The notes: generated by a model from the letters alone, not told the origin. A stretch of 64,000 nt of DNA from an uncultured Bacteroidales bacterium (GCA_937892155.1 CALAUG010000022.1:17782-81781); one strand, 5' to 3'; numbered from the stretch's first letter, positions 28,284 through 37,411 are shown. Made by a program: numbers and translations.

Positions 28284-28955
28284 TTGAAAACTGAAAAAGT
28301 CCCAGTTCCTCCAAAAGATATTCAAAAATCCATCGTTTCTGAATGTGAGCAAATCGACAAAGAATATTCGGACGCACAGAAAAAAATCGAAGAATGTAAG
28401 AATGAGATTGAAAATCAGTTTATTGAATCTCAAAAAAGTGCAAGTGATGTTTATAAACTTTCAAATAAAGATATTTTTGAAGTTTCGATTGGACGAAGGA
28501 TTCTTTCAACAGAAATAAGCGAAAATTATGAAATACCAGTTTATAGTGCAAATGTTTTTGAAGAATTTGGAAAAATCAACAAACTTTTGCTCACAGAATT
28601 TGAAAGACCTTCTGTAATATGGGGAATTGATGGCGATTGGATGGTAAATGTAATTCCAGCCGAACAAAAATTTTACCCAACAGACCATTGTGGCGTTTTG
28701 AGAATAAAAGATAAAAAACTCGAAGAAAAATATGTTGCTTGGGTTTTGAATAAAGAAGGAAAATCGGCAGGTTTTAGAAGAGAATATCGAGCTTCAATAG
28801 ACAGAATCGAAGGAATTTCGATAAAAGTTCCATCTCTCTCCGAGCAGCAAAAAATTGTTGAACAAATCACCGCATTGGAAGAACAAATTGCTGATGCAAA
28901 GAAAACGATAGCGGACTGTCCGCAGAAAAAGGCGGAAGTGTTAAAAAATATTTGA
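28284..28955 (+). pseudogene. hsdS: Type I restriction specificity subunit (HsdS) remnant
   Basis: About 223 residues matching the second half of HsdS: the conserved helical spacer after the first target-recognition domain (VPVPPKDIQKSIVSECEQID, coiled coil), the second target-recognition domain (about 55-175), and the final helical repeat (LSEQQKIVEQITALEEQI). The first recognition domain is missing except for a short tail that reads in frame back to about 28260. There is no ATG; only a TTG at 28284. No hsdM or hsdR is present. It is a relic of a restriction-modification locus. Confidence 0.82.
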
Positions 28956-28969
28956 ATTAACCCATTCAA

Positions 28970-29002
28970 ACAAAGGCGTAACTCAATGAATTACGCCTTT
29001 GT
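28970..29002. terminator. Bidirectional terminator between hsdS remnant and GH2 gene
   Basis: A perfect 12-base-pair hairpin (ACAAAGGCGTAA / TTACGCCTTTGT, 9-base loop) between two convergent genes. T-rich sequence follows on the plus strand. Confidence 0.75.
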
Positions 29003-29043
29003 CTATTGTTTCCTCTTTTCGTATAAAACCTTTCTTTGCTTTA

Positions 29044-31959
29044 TTATTTCCCAATCTTCAATTCCGTTTTCTCCAATCCTTCTGCTTCGGCGGTGATTTT
29101 CAATGGTTTATCGTACGATTTTGGCTTTATGATAATTTGTGCATATCCATTGAACAAATTTCTGACAATTTCTGGCGTAGGATAGATTATTTGTACGCAT
29201 CCTGGTTCACGATTTGGCTCGTCGTAAATATACGTTTTACGGAATTTTTGTCCTGTAACAACGTATTCATTTTTGCCAGATTTTAAATATTCCAAAGGAA
29301 TTTGTATTGCATCGAGTTGATTGGTTCTTTGAATATTTTCTTGTAATATATGTCCGTTTATGTAGATAGTTTGTTGTTCCACAATACTTTTTGCGAACAA
29401 TGTTACGGTCATGTTTTTGTCAAATTTATCAATGTTGAATGAGCCACGAATCACTTTCAACGAATCTTTGTATTCGTCCCAATGTAGATTGTCTGGTTCG
29501 GCAGAAAAAGCAGGAATCCACGACGAATAATTGTAGCCTTCGGTGGTTTCTTCTCTGTTTTCAAGATTAGGAACGGTACATTCTTTTAAGTCAACAATTT
29601 GAGAAACAATGTTTTCCGCAAAGAAAACTTCTGCCTCGTGGCTCGATGGATCTCCATTACCGACATACACCATATCTACATCGTCATCAACTGTGAATTG
29701 TATTTGATTATTTGCCGTAATGTCAATTTCATTGTTGTCATTCAATGCAGAAACAGTAATGATAGCAACATCGTTTTCGGTTAAACCATAATCAAGCATT
29801 TTTAGTCTTGTCGCCTTGGCGTTTCCGTTCACAACTGAAATACCATAACTTTTCCCGTCTCCCTCGCCGCACAATCGTTCGCCTTTCTCGTTGTAGCCAA
29901 CGGCTGAAAGTGTTCCAGGTACGAATTTCACTTTCCATGTCGCAAAGTCATTTTTCGCAATAGGTTGAATTCCTAAAGATTCTTTATTTACAAACAATTC
30001 AACTTGTGGACAATTTGAATAGACGATAACATCAACAGAATCAGTTCCTTCGGCATAATCCCAATTTGATGCAATATGAAGAACCACATCTTTGGTCCAC
30101 CACGATTTCAGATAATAGAAATTGTCTTTTTCAAATCCGCACAAGTCGGTAATTCCAAATTGAGAAACAACTGCTGGATAACCGTATGGCGTTGGTTCGC
30201 CACGATAGTCAAGTCCTGTCCAATAAAATAGTCCGGAAGCCCACGGACGTTCGTTGTAGAATTGCCAACCGCCGCGCATACCTTCGTCGTACAAATTTGT
30301 GGCTGCAAGCATACAAAGTGTGTCGTTTGTTGTGTAAACACCGCGGGTGCGGATAGTATTACTTTCTTCAGTTCCAATCAGTGGATGATCGGGATATTTT
30401 GCGTGAAAACCATCTACGTCGCCGTGGTCGATGTAGTTGATGCCACAAACTTCCGTTGTTTTTCCAATGCCATTTTCCCAACCTCCGCTTGCTGCTATGG
30501 TGAATGCTCGGGAAGAATCAAGTAAATGAGCATATTGTTCCATATTTTGCGCAATTCGCGCTCCTTTTTCATTCCCTTCGATTGCCCATTCTTCGTTGCC
30601 CAACGACCAAATAAACACACTCGGATGATTTCTGTCGCGCAGAATCAGTTGCTCAATATTCTTTTTGTGTTCTTGGTTAATTCCCATCAAACGAAGTTCG
30701 TCCATAACCAAAACTCCAAGTCTATCGCAAGTATTCAAAAAATCTGGCGCTGGCGGATTGTGAGAAGTTCTAATAGCATTACAACCCATATCCATCATTT
30801 TTCGTACACGATAATTTTGTAAATCGGGAGTGATTGCAACGCCCACGCCTGCATGGTCTTGGTGTAAACAAACGCCACGCACTTTTATTGATTTTCCATT
30901 TATAAACAAACCATTGTCGGCATCAAAAGCAACCGTACGAATACCAAAATTTGTTTGATATGTATCTACAACTTTTTCAGTTTCTGTATTATACACACAC
31001 ACGTCGCTTCTGTACAAATAAGGAAAACCTTCATCCCAAACGTTCCATAGTAACGGATTTGAAATAGAATAATGTAGTACAACTTCGGTGGAACTATGCG
31101 GAGCAAGATGAATTTTCTTTGATTGTTTTTCTATCTGACAATCAGAGCCAAATGCAATGCTGTCGGTGTTTTTGTAAGTTTCATCAGGATTGATAATTTT
31201 TTCAATAACAACAAAAGTTGCAGGTTCATTTGATTCGTTCACAATTTTTGTCCGCGATGTTATTTCCGCTTTTGAATCAGAGAGTTTGTCAGTAGTTATG
31301 AACGTACCATAACGAGCGACGTGCAATGGATTTGTTTTAATCAAATTCACATTTCTGTAGATTCCAGCACCTTCGTAAAACCAACCTTCTTCAAATGACG
31401 CATCGGCACGGACTGCAATGACATTTTCGCCACCATAATTGAGATATTCGGTCAAATCGTATGAAAAACCAGTGTAACCACTTGGCTCGTTTCCTAAATA
31501 AAATCCGTTGCACCAAACTTTTGAATCACGAAAAACACCTTCAAATTCAATAGAAATTTTTTTGCCGAAATCAGCGGAATCAATAAAAAAAGTCTTTCTA
31601 TACCAACCAACACTATTTTCCGGATAATTTCTACCAATAGTTTTGGAACCATGACTCACACTTCCATTTTCAGAAAACGGCAATTCCACGCACCAATCGT
31701 GAGGAACGGAAACAGTTCTCCACATTCTGTCGTCAAAATCCTTTGTGGCAGGACCGTCACCAAAACCAGCTTTAGTTACATACGAGAAATAAGATGTTCC
31801 GTTGTTAAAATCCTTTTCTCTGTCGTATGCATGGCCGATTGCAAATTTCCAATCGGTGTTGAATGATTGCACTGAACGGTCGGATGTGTTGCATTCCTGA
31901 ATTTTTGTTGAACAAGAAAACAAAGTGAAAGCAGAAAGAATGAAAATAAGTTTTTTCAT
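29044..31959 (-). CDS. GH2 family glycosidase, lipoprotein (beta-galactosidase-like)
   Basis: A 971-residue lipoprotein. The start at 31959 gives MKKLIFILSAFTLFSC with the lipid-anchored Cys at 16. GH2 layout: sugar-binding jelly roll (about 30-215), immunoglobulin-like domain, then a TIM barrel from about 340 with TSHNPPAPDFLNTCD, acid/base E456 in WSLGNEEW and nucleophile E531 in LIGTEES. A DUF4982-type domain and a C-terminal beta domain follow. The family removes terminal beta-linked sugars, most often galactose. It is probably exposed on the cell surface or periplasmic face. No neighbour in the same operon. Confidence 0.9.
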   Translation of the reverse strand: MKKLIFILSAFTLFSCSTKIQECNTSDRSVQSFNTDWKFAIGHAYDREKDFNNGTSYFSYVTKAGFGDGPATKDFDDRMWRTVSVPHDWCVELPFSENGSVSHGSKTIGRNYPENSVGWYRKTFFIDSADFGKKISIEFEGVFRDSKVWCNGFYLGNEPSGYTGFSYDLTEYLNYGGENVIAVRADASFEEGWFYEGAGIYRNVNLIKTNPLHVARYGTFITTDKLSDSKAEITSRTKIVNESNEPATFVVIEKIINPDETYKNTDSIAFGSDCQIEKQSKKIHLAPHSSTEVVLHYSISNPLLWNVWDEGFPYLYRSDVCVYNTETEKVVDTYQTNFGIRTVAFDADNGLFINGKSIKVRGVCLHQDHAGVGVAITPDLQNYRVRKMMDMGCNAIRTSHNPPAPDFLNTCDRLGVLVMDELRLMGINQEHKKNIEQLILRDRNHPSVFIWSLGNEEWAIEGNEKGARIAQNMEQYAHLLDSSRAFTIAASGGWENGIGKTTEVCGINYIDHGDVDGFHAKYPDHPLIGTEESNTIRTRGVYTTNDTLCMLAATNLYDEGMRGGWQFYNERPWASGLFYWTGLDYRGEPTPYGYPAVVSQFGITDLCGFEKDNFYYLKSWWTKDVVLHIASNWDYAEGTDSVDVIVYSNCPQVELFVNKESLGIQPIAKNDFATWKVKFVPGTLSAVGYNEKGERLCGEGDGKSYGISVVNGNAKATRLKMLDYGLTENDVAIITVSALNDNNEIDITANNQIQFTVDDDVDMVYVGNGDPSSHEAEVFFAENIVSQIVDLKECTVPNLENREETTEGYNYSSWIPAFSAEPDNLHWDEYKDSLKVIRGSFNIDKFDKNMTVTLFAKSIVEQQTIYINGHILQENIQRTNQLDAIQIPLEYLKSGKNEYVVTGQKFRKTYIYDEPNREPGCVQIIYPTPEIVRNLFNGYAQIIIKPKSYDKPLKITAEAEGLEKTELKIGK

Positions 31960-32000
31960 ACAAAATTCATGTTTTGAAACGGTAATACTCTTTACGTTTT

Positions 32001-32008
32001 CAAAGATA
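32001..32008 (-). promoter_or_regulatory. TAnnTTTG -7 box for the GH2 gene
   Basis: Reads TATCTTTG on the minus strand, 41 bases before the GH2 start at 31959. No clear TTTG at -33. Confidence 0.45.
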
Positions 32009-32041
32009 ATGAAATGTTGTAAAAATGACACTAAGTAACTG

Positions 32042-32428
32042 TTATAGATATCCAAATTCCTCCAAATCGCGTCGCTCTTTTTTCGTTGGACGTCCACTAC
32101 CTTTGTCTCTGCGGACGGTAAAAATCATTTTTACGTCTTCCAATTTTTGAAGTTCCGATTGAGGAGTAATATCCTTTACAAAATCAACAACGACTTTGGC
32201 AGATTCTCGTTGTGCCAATAAACCTAATACTTCGTATGAACGTACGATAGGAGGGCGTTTAACTTTAACAATGTCGCCGATTTTTAGTGTGTGTGAAGGT
32301 TTTACATACACATTACCTATGGAGATTTGGTTGTTTTGGCAGGCTTTTGATGCAAGACTGCGTGTTTTATATAACCGAACGGCCCAAAGCCATTTGTCGA
32401 TGCGTATATTATCTTCGGTTTTGGGCAT
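32042..32428 (-). CDS. S4-domain RNA-binding protein (Hsp15 type)
   Basis: A 128-residue protein with an N-terminal S4 domain (about 8-70): IRIDKWLWAVRLYKTRSLASKAC and VNV-type VKPSHTLKIGDIVKV. E. coli Hsp15 binds stalled 50S subunits carrying nascent chains and helps recycle them. The C-terminal tail is basic (GRPTKKERRDLEEF), as usual. It overlaps hisH by 1 base. Confidence 0.92.
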   Translation of the reverse strand: MPKTEDNIRIDKWLWAVRLYKTRSLASKACQNNQISIGNVYVKPSHTLKIGDIVKVKRPPIVRSYEVLGLLAQRESAKVVVDFVKDITPQSELQKLEDVKMIFTVRRDKGSGRPTKKERRDLEEFGYL

Positions 32429-33018
32429 TATAAGTCAATGAAGTTTTTTAGGATTTGCGCACCTACAAGACCGCTTTTTTCTGGGTGAAACTGAAATGCA
32501 AAAAAGTTGTCTTTCTCAATTCCTGCGCTAAAATCAAGAACATAATTACATGTAGCAGTGCTGTGCTCGTTCATTTCTGCGTAATAACTGTGCACGAAAT
32601 ACACATAACTCTCAGGATTGATGTTTCTAAGCAATGTTCCTTTAAAGTCTTTTATTGTGTTCCAGCCCATGTGTGGAATTTTTTCAGAACCAGAAGGAAA
32701 TCGTTTCACATTAACATCAAAAATTCCCAAGCAATCAACATCGCCTTCTTCGGAGTGCTTACACATCAGTTGCATACCGAAACAAATTCCCAAAAATGGT
32801 TGTTTGAGCGATACGAGCACTTCGTCAAGGTGACGTTCACGAAGATATGGCATGGCTGTTCCTGCATCGCCTACGCCGGGGAAAATAATTTTGTCGGCTT
32901 TATACAAAATTTCCGGATCATTGGTGATGATTGGCTCAATGCCAAGACGATTGAGTGCGTAACTGACTGATTGAATGTTACCTGCGTTATATTTTACAAT
33001 TGCTACTTGCATGTTCAT
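32428..33018 (-). CDS. hisH: Imidazole glycerol phosphate synthase glutaminase subunit HisH
   Basis: A 196-residue class I glutamine amidotransferase that supplies ammonia to HisF in histidine synthesis. Catalytic triad is visible: C79 in LGICFGMQ, H178 and E180 in FHPEKSG. The start VAIVKYNAGNIQSV and PGVGDAG loop are typical. No other his gene is in the window, so hisH is separated from at least its immediate partners hisF and hisA here. It overlaps the Hsp15 gene by 1 base. Confidence 0.96.
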   Translation of the reverse strand: MNMQVAIVKYNAGNIQSVSYALNRLGIEPIITNDPEILYKADKIIFPGVGDAGTAMPYLRERHLDEVLVSLKQPFLGICFGMQLMCKHSEEGDVDCLGIFDVNVKRFPSGSEKIPHMGWNTIKDFKGTLLRNINPESYVYFVHSYYAEMNEHSTATCNYVLDFSAGIEKDNFFAFQFHPEKSGLVGAQILKNFIDL

Positions 33019-33029
33019 ATATATTATCG

Positions 33030-33037
33030 CAAAATTA
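33030..33037 (-). promoter_or_regulatory. TAnnTTTG -7 box for hisH
   Basis: Reads TAATTTTG on the minus strand, 11 bases before the hisH start, giving a very short leader. No TTTG at -33. Confidence 0.4.
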
Positions 33038-33092
33038 CAAACATTTGTTTAATTCTTCCTTGCGAATGTATTTTGACCGAAGTCTAAAAATG

Positions 33093-33167
33093 TCGGGGCA
33101 ACTGGATTCGAACCAGCGACCTCACGCCCCCCAGACGTGCACTCATACCGGACTGAGCTATACCCCG
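33093..33167 (-). tRNA. tRNA-Pro (anticodon GGG)
   Basis: Folds as a 75-base cloverleaf. Acceptor stem CGGGGTA pairs with TGCCCCG, with discriminator A. The D arm starts GCTCAG, the anticodon loop is CTGGGGG (anticodon GGG) on a CACGT/GCGTG stem, and the T loop is GGTTCGAATCC. The 3' CCA end is only partly present in the DNA (CA), so it is added after transcription. Confidence 0.95.
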
Positions 33168-33177
33168 AAAAATAATA

Positions 33178-33438
33178 TTAAAAATTTGTGTCTAATGATG
33201 TGTACTCTGCATCGCAGTCTGCTTTAACAGAATCAATAATTTCGTAACGTAATTGTACGCTGCTGTCTTCTAATGCTTTTAATTTACCATATACGCAATC
33301 ACAATACGAAACAGTTTGGTCTCCATAAAAAACTTGTATGTCTTTGTCTTTTAAACACTTGTTTTTTATTTTCTCTGCCGATGGAGTACAAGCCGATATT
33401 AAAGCTAAAATTGATGCTATAAATGCTATTTTCTTCAT
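33178..33438 (-). CDS. Small predicted lipoprotein
   Basis: An 86-residue protein with a lipoprotein signal (MKKIAFIASILALISAC, Cys at 17). The mature part has four more Cys (two in YCDC) and is otherwise polar. No known family is recognised. It lies 10 bases upstream of the tRNA on the same strand, so the tRNA could be in its transcript. Confidence 0.7.
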   Translation of the reverse strand: MKKIAFIASILALISACTPSAEKIKNKCLKDKDIQVFYGDQTVSYCDCVYGKLKALEDSSVQLRYEIIDSVKADCDAEYTSLDTNF

Positions 33439-33528
33439 TGAAACCTAATTTTTGCGAAGGTAACAACTATTGTAATAACTTGTTAAATAAATTCAAATTC
33501 TTTTCCGAAATAACTCCACGAATCGGCC

Positions 33529-33536
33529 TATTTTTG
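33529..33536 (+). promoter_or_regulatory. TAnnTTTG -7 box for trxB
   Basis: Reads TATTTTTG, 19 bases before the trxB ATG. The -33 position has no exact TTTG. Confidence 0.45.
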
Positions 33537-33555
33537 TCGTATAAAACATTGTAAT

Positions 33556-34494
33556 ATGGAAAATCAAGAAATAGAAAAAGTTAATTGCCTTATTATTGGT
33601 AGTGGACCAGCAGGCTATACGGCAGCAATTTATGCTTCACGAGCAAATTTAAATCCTGTGTTGTACGAAGGAATGCAAACGGGTGGACAATTAACCACGA
33701 CGAGTGAAGTTGAAAATTTTCCTGGTTATCCAGATGGTGTTTCTGGTAGCGACATGATGGAGGACATCCGTAAACAAGCTTTAAAATTTGGCGCCGATAT
33801 CCGCGAAGGAAATGTTACCGCTGTTGATTTATCAGATACGAAAAAAATTGTTACAATAGATTCTAAAAAAACAATAGAAGCAAATGCTGTCATTATTGCC
33901 ACAGGTGCTTCTGCACGATATTTAGGTCTGGAAAGCGAACGAAACTTCCGTGGAATGGGCGTCTCGGCATGTGCTGTATGCGACGGATTTTTCTATCGTA
34001 AACAGACTGTTGCAGTTATTGGTGGTGGCGATACTGCTGTAGGTGACGCATTGTATTTGGCAGGAATCGCTTCAAAAGTATATTTGATTGTCCGCAAAAA
34101 TTATCTTCGTGCTTCAAAAGTTCTTCAGGAACGTGTGGCAAATACGCCAAATATTGAAATTCTTTTTGAACACGTCACCAAAGAAGTCTTGGGAGACGAT
34201 AGTGGCGTAACGGGACTTCGACTTGAAAAACAGGGTAGTGAGGAAGTAAAAATAGATGTTACGGGAATGTTTTTGGCAATTGGTCATAAACCAAATACCG
34301 AAATATTCAAAGGTCAAATTACTTTAGATGAAAATGGTTATATCGTAACAGAAGGAAAGGGCGCACAAACAAATATTAAAGGCGTGTTCGCATGTGGTGA
34401 CGTCCAGGATCCAACATATCGTCAGGCAATTACGGCTGCTGCTTCAGGATGTAAGGCTGCTCTTGATTGTGAACGATATTTACAGTTGAAATAA
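33556..34494 (+). CDS. trxB: Thioredoxin-disulfide reductase TrxB
   Basis: A 312-residue FAD enzyme that passes electrons from NADPH to thioredoxin. FAD-binding GSGPAG is at 15-20, the redox pair is C139-A-V-C142, and the NADPH site GGGDTAVGDA follows near 155. The end has the FAD motif GVFACGDVQDPTYRQ. Length is exactly typical. It is transcribed alone. Confidence 0.97.
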   Translation: MENQEIEKVNCLIIGSGPAGYTAAIYASRANLNPVLYEGMQTGGQLTTTSEVENFPGYPDGVSGSDMMEDIRKQALKFGADIREGNVTAVDLSDTKKIVTIDSKKTIEANAVIIATGASARYLGLESERNFRGMGVSACAVCDGFFYRKQTVAVIGGGDTAVGDALYLAGIASKVYLIVRKNYLRASKVLQERVANTPNIEILFEHVTKEVLGDDSGVTGLRLEKQGSEEVKIDVTGMFLAIGHKPNTEIFKGQITLDENGYIVTEGKGAQTNIKGVFACGDVQDPTYRQAITAAASGCKAALDCERYLQLK

Positions 34495-34592
34495 TTGGTT
34501 CAAAGGAAATGAACGTAACCGACGGTGTTTAATGAATTGTCGGTTTCCAGAAGTCAGAAAAACTGACAACTGAAAACTGACAATAGATTCAT

Positions 34593-35582
34593 CTAGAATA
34601 CTTCTGAATTAGCTTTCATAAATGCTATAACTTCATCAACTTGGCAGAAAGACAAAGCTGTGAATGTGTCTGCTGCTCCGTAATAAATACAGATGCGTCC
34701 TGTTGCTGCGTCATATAAATTAGCGCATGGGAAAACAACGTTTGGTACAAATCCACGAGTTTCGTAATCAACTTCTGGTGTTAACAAATAATCGCGTGTT
34801 CTGTACAATACTTTTGAAGGCTCGTTGATGTCCAACAAAACGGCACCATAACTATAAACATAGCCATTGCATGTACTAGAAACACCGTGATAGAACAAAA
34901 GCCAACCTTCTGTCGTTTCAATTGGAACAGGTCCTGCACCAACTTTCATACCTTGCCACCAGCCTTGTCCGCCGTTTGTCATAACAAGTTTATGATGTCC
35001 CCAATGTTCCATATCGGGACTTTCGCTGATGTAAATGTTTCCGAAAGGAGTGTGGCCGGTGTCGCTTGGACGGCTCAACAACATATATTTACCATTGATT
35101 TTTCGAGGAAATAATACACCATTACGATTGTAAGGCATTAAAGGATTGGGCATACGATAGAATGTCTTGAAATCTTTTGTGTAACCCAAACCAATAGATG
35201 GACCTTTCATATCGTCGCACCACGTAACGAAATATTTATCGTCAATTTTCACAACACGTGGGTCATACGCATAGCTTGTTGGATTTGGTGTTCCGTCTTC
35301 GTTCACCCATTGAATAGGTTCTGGATTTAATTCAATGTTGATACCATCTTTGCTGAAACCAGCGAATAATGTTGCACGGCCGTTGCGTTGGTCGCCACGG
35401 AAAACTCCAGCAAATGCGCCGTTGAAAGGCACAACTGCACTATTGTAAACACGCGCAGCAGTTGGAATTGGATTCCAGTTGATGATAGGATTCTTGCTGT
35501 AACGCCACAAGATGTCTTTGCATCCAGCAGGTTTTTCTTCCCAAGGAATGTTTGGAAGATTGTTACCGATTATTTTTGCCAT
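34593..35582 (-). CDS. GH130 beta-1,4-mannoside phosphorylase
   Basis: A 329-residue intracellular enzyme with the five-bladed GH130 propeller. Visible motifs: PIINWNPIPTAARVYNSAVV, FRGDQRNGRATLFAGFSKDG, the catalytic-acid segment SYAYDPRVVKIDD, and HGVSSTCNGYVYSYGAVLLD. It cleaves beta-mannosides with phosphate, giving mannose-1-phosphate. Nearness to two GH5 genes and a sugar symporter fits mannan use; the exact substrate (Man-Man or Man-Glc) cannot be decided from sequence alone. Its promoter region is one copy of a direct repeat, the other being in front of the RhuM gene. Confidence 0.9.
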   Translation of the reverse strand: MAKIIGNNLPNIPWEEKPAGCKDILWRYSKNPIINWNPIPTAARVYNSAVVPFNGAFAGVFRGDQRNGRATLFAGFSKDGINIELNPEPIQWVNEDGTPNPTSYAYDPRVVKIDDKYFVTWCDDMKGPSIGLGYTKDFKTFYRMPNPLMPYNRNGVLFPRKINGKYMLLSRPSDTGHTPFGNIYISESPDMEHWGHHKLVMTNGGQGWWQGMKVGAGPVPIETTEGWLLFYHGVSSTCNGYVYSYGAVLLDINEPSKVLYRTRDYLLTPEVDYETRGFVPNVVFPCANLYDAATGRICIYYGAADTFTALSFCQVDEVIAFMKANSEVF

Positions 35583-35619
35583 AAAAAAACAGTTAAATTT
35601 TTTTGTTTCGTAATATGGA

Positions 35620-35627
35620 CAAAGATA
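35620..35627 (-). promoter_or_regulatory. TAnnTTTG -7 box for the GH130 gene
   Basis: Reads TATCTTTG on the minus strand, 38 bases before the GH130 start. It lies inside a direct repeat whose second copy is in front of the RhuM gene. Confidence 0.5.
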
Positions 35628-35669
35628 ACAAAATAGTGATTAGAGTTTAGAGTTTGGCGATAAATAAAA
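35620..35669. repeat. Direct repeat, copy 1 (RhuM cassette flank)
   Basis: Fifty bases starting CAAAGATAACAAAATAGTG. Identical to 36617-36659 except for 7 extra bases (ATTAGAG) after the first 19. Confidence 0.9.
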
Positions 35670-35703
35670 GAGCATAATTAATTGAATTGCTAAATTTCAA
35701 TAA

Positions 35704-36588
35704 TCATTGTTTAGAAACAATGTCGTCTTGATTCTTTGCTCCTGAATTTTGATTATTAGCTATTCTTGCAACAATTCCGTCTGCCGAAAGTTCCATTTTG
35801 TAAAATGCGAACCATTTCTTTCCTAAGTCTTTTAGCGAAGCACCTACCATATACACAGAATCGTCAATCAACAAAAATCTGTCGTGGGATTGTTTGAATT
35901 CGTTTATTGTTATAGGACGATATTGATTATTATGTTTTTCAATGTCAAGTTGTAGTTGCTTAGAAATCTGTTTCGTGTAAATTGTTGCCGAAACATTGTC
36001 GTTTCGTTTGTCGAGCATTGTGAGAACTGTATCATCCACAAAATTGTCTATTAAAACAATACGTTTTCGTGCTAAGCGAATTATATCGTTGATGAACTTA
36101 TAGGCTTCGAATATTTGTCCGTCAAATAATATACCTTGTTGCGGCGGCAACGATGTTTGAATAAAAAAATCTATTCTTTCTTCTGCATGGGTCATTCGTT
36201 GTTCCAAATGCTCGAATCGTTGGTTGGCAGAAAATCCATTCAATAAAATTTCTTTTAACTTAGCTGTTGCCCATTGCCTGAAAAAAGTTCCTTGAACACT
36301 TTTTACCCTATAACCAACAGAAATAATAACGTCAAGATTGTAATATTCAACATTATATATTTTCCCATCCGACGCAGTTGTTGCAATTTTTGCAACAACT
36401 GATTGCTGAATTAATTCATTTTCTGCAAAAACATTACGGATATGTCTGGAAATAACCGATTTATCTCTTCCAAACAACAATGTCATTTGATTTAAATTGA
36501 GCCACACTGTTTCTTTCTCGAACCGAACATCTAATTTGATTTCCTCGTTCGGTTGATACAAAATTATTTCACCTGAATTTTGTTCCAT
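35704..36588 (-). CDS. RhuM family protein with phospholipase-D-like tail
   Basis: A 294-residue protein. The N-terminal ~120 residues match the RhuM (virulence RhuM / ORF6N-like) domain: LNQMTLLFGRDKSVISRHIRNVF, EYYNLDVIISVGYRVKSVQG and FRQWATAKLKEILLNGF. A helical link (about 122-150) leads to a C-terminal segment like one PLD half: H235-D-R237-FLLID and VYMVGASLKDLG, where the usual HxK Lys is Arg. RhuM genes commonly travel with restriction and mobile DNA; their function is unknown. It is bracketed by 43-base direct repeats. Confidence 0.85.
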   Translation of the reverse strand: MEQNSGEIILYQPNEEIKLDVRFEKETVWLNLNQMTLLFGRDKSVISRHIRNVFAENELIQQSVVAKIATTASDGKIYNVEYYNLDVIISVGYRVKSVQGTFFRQWATAKLKEILLNGFSANQRFEHLEQRMTHAEERIDFFIQTSLPPQQGILFDGQIFEAYKFINDIIRLARKRIVLIDNFVDDTVLTMLDKRNDNVSATIYTKQISKQLQLDIEKHNNQYRPITINEFKQSHDRFLLIDDSVYMVGASLKDLGKKWFAFYKMELSADGIVARIANNQNSGAKNQDDIVSKQ

Positions 36589-36616
36589 TTTGCGCTATTT
36601 TCATTAATTGGTTACG

Positions 36617-36624
36617 CAAAGATA
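36617..36624 (-). promoter_or_regulatory. TAnnTTTG -7 box for the RhuM gene
   Basis: TATCTTTG on the minus strand, 29 bases before the RhuM start, in direct repeat copy 2. Confidence 0.5.
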
Positions 36625-36659
36625 ACAAAATAGTGTTTAGAGTTTGGCGATAAATAAAA
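36617..36659. repeat. Direct repeat, copy 2 (RhuM cassette flank)
   Basis: Forty-three bases, matching copy 1 at 35620-35669 with one 7-base gap and no mismatch seen. The two starts are 997 bases apart. Confidence 0.9.
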
Positions 36660-36688
36660 AACCTCCGAGACTTCCGCTCCGAAGGTTT
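36656..36688 (-). terminator. Terminator after the GIY-YIG gene
   Basis: Hairpin with AAACCT / AGGTTT as the outer stem, followed on the minus strand by a run of six Ts (GGAGGTTTTTTATTT). It separates the GIY-YIG gene from the RhuM promoter. Confidence 0.65.
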
Positions 36689-36750
36689 AATTGTCAATTA
36701 TCTTGAAGTACATTGAACTTTAGAATGGATGCTCAATATTGAATACTAGA

Positions 36751-37410
36751 TTATTTGTTTGATTCTAATCTATTTCGTAAATCTACTAATTTTTCGCCTT
36801 TATAAGTAAACCATAATGTTCCTTGAACAGGATAGTGAAAACCTTTTAATTTTTGAGCTAAAGCTGATAATGAAGTTGTTTCACCGTTGTATTGAATGTG
36901 TCTATCGTCAACAACAATAGCTTTGATATTTGAGTCATCAATAAAGGTTATTTCACTTCCAAACGGAATGTTACAATCTCCGAAACGAAAGGCTCCTTTT
37001 CGTGCATTTTCTCGTTCTTCGTTTGCTTGTTTTTCATCTTCAATTTCGTGGCCTTCAGGTTTCATTCTTTTTAATCTGTCAAGTGTGCCGCTAATTTTTG
37101 CGATACATTCTAATAGATTATATGCATCTTCTGCCGACATTGCATAAAATTCCTTAACACGTTCTTTCCCGTCAAATGTTTCGATTGTACGTAAATCAGG
37201 GTTTATAGTGTCAATTAATTTGTGCAATTCTTTGTCTGTCAATTCTTTATCGACTTTGTAGATGGCGTAAACACGAAATGCAAAAGGAATAGTTTCGCTT
37301 CTGTTTAGTTGTTTCAATCTTTTTTCGATGTCTGTTGCATATCCAATCTTTACGTATTCAGGGAAAGATGGATTGGTTAATATGTATATAACTCCTTTTG
37401 CCATAGTCAT
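36751..37410 (-). CDS. GIY-YIG nuclease-type protein with RAMA-like C-terminus
   Basis: A 219-residue protein. The N-terminal domain (about 5-110) is GIY-YIG: VIYILTN, KIGYATDIEKRLKQLN with the conserved Arg at 31, and a later KEFYAM Glu. A helical acidic link precedes a C-terminal ~65 residues (about 150-215) with SLSALAQKLKG and VQGTLWFTYKGEKLVDL, which read like a RAMA domain found with restriction enzymes. Its ATG is 1 base after the stop of the sugar symporter gene, so it is translated from the mannan operon. Role unknown; a nuclease or defence function is inferred. Confidence 0.8.
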   Translation of the reverse strand: MTMAKGVIYILTNPSFPEYVKIGYATDIEKRLKQLNRSETIPFAFRVYAIYKVDKELTDKELHKLIDTINPDLRTIETFDGKERVKEFYAMSAEDAYNLLECIAKISGTLDRLKRMKPEGHEIEDEKQANEERENARKGAFRFGDCNIPFGSEITFIDDSNIKAIVVDDRHIQYNGETTSLSALAQKLKGFHYPVQGTLWFTYKGEKLVDLRNRLESNK

Positions 37411-37411
37411 C

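Noticed and set aside
32455..32970. A 171-codon open frame antisense to hisH
   Set aside because: HisH is certain, and the antisense product has no family features.
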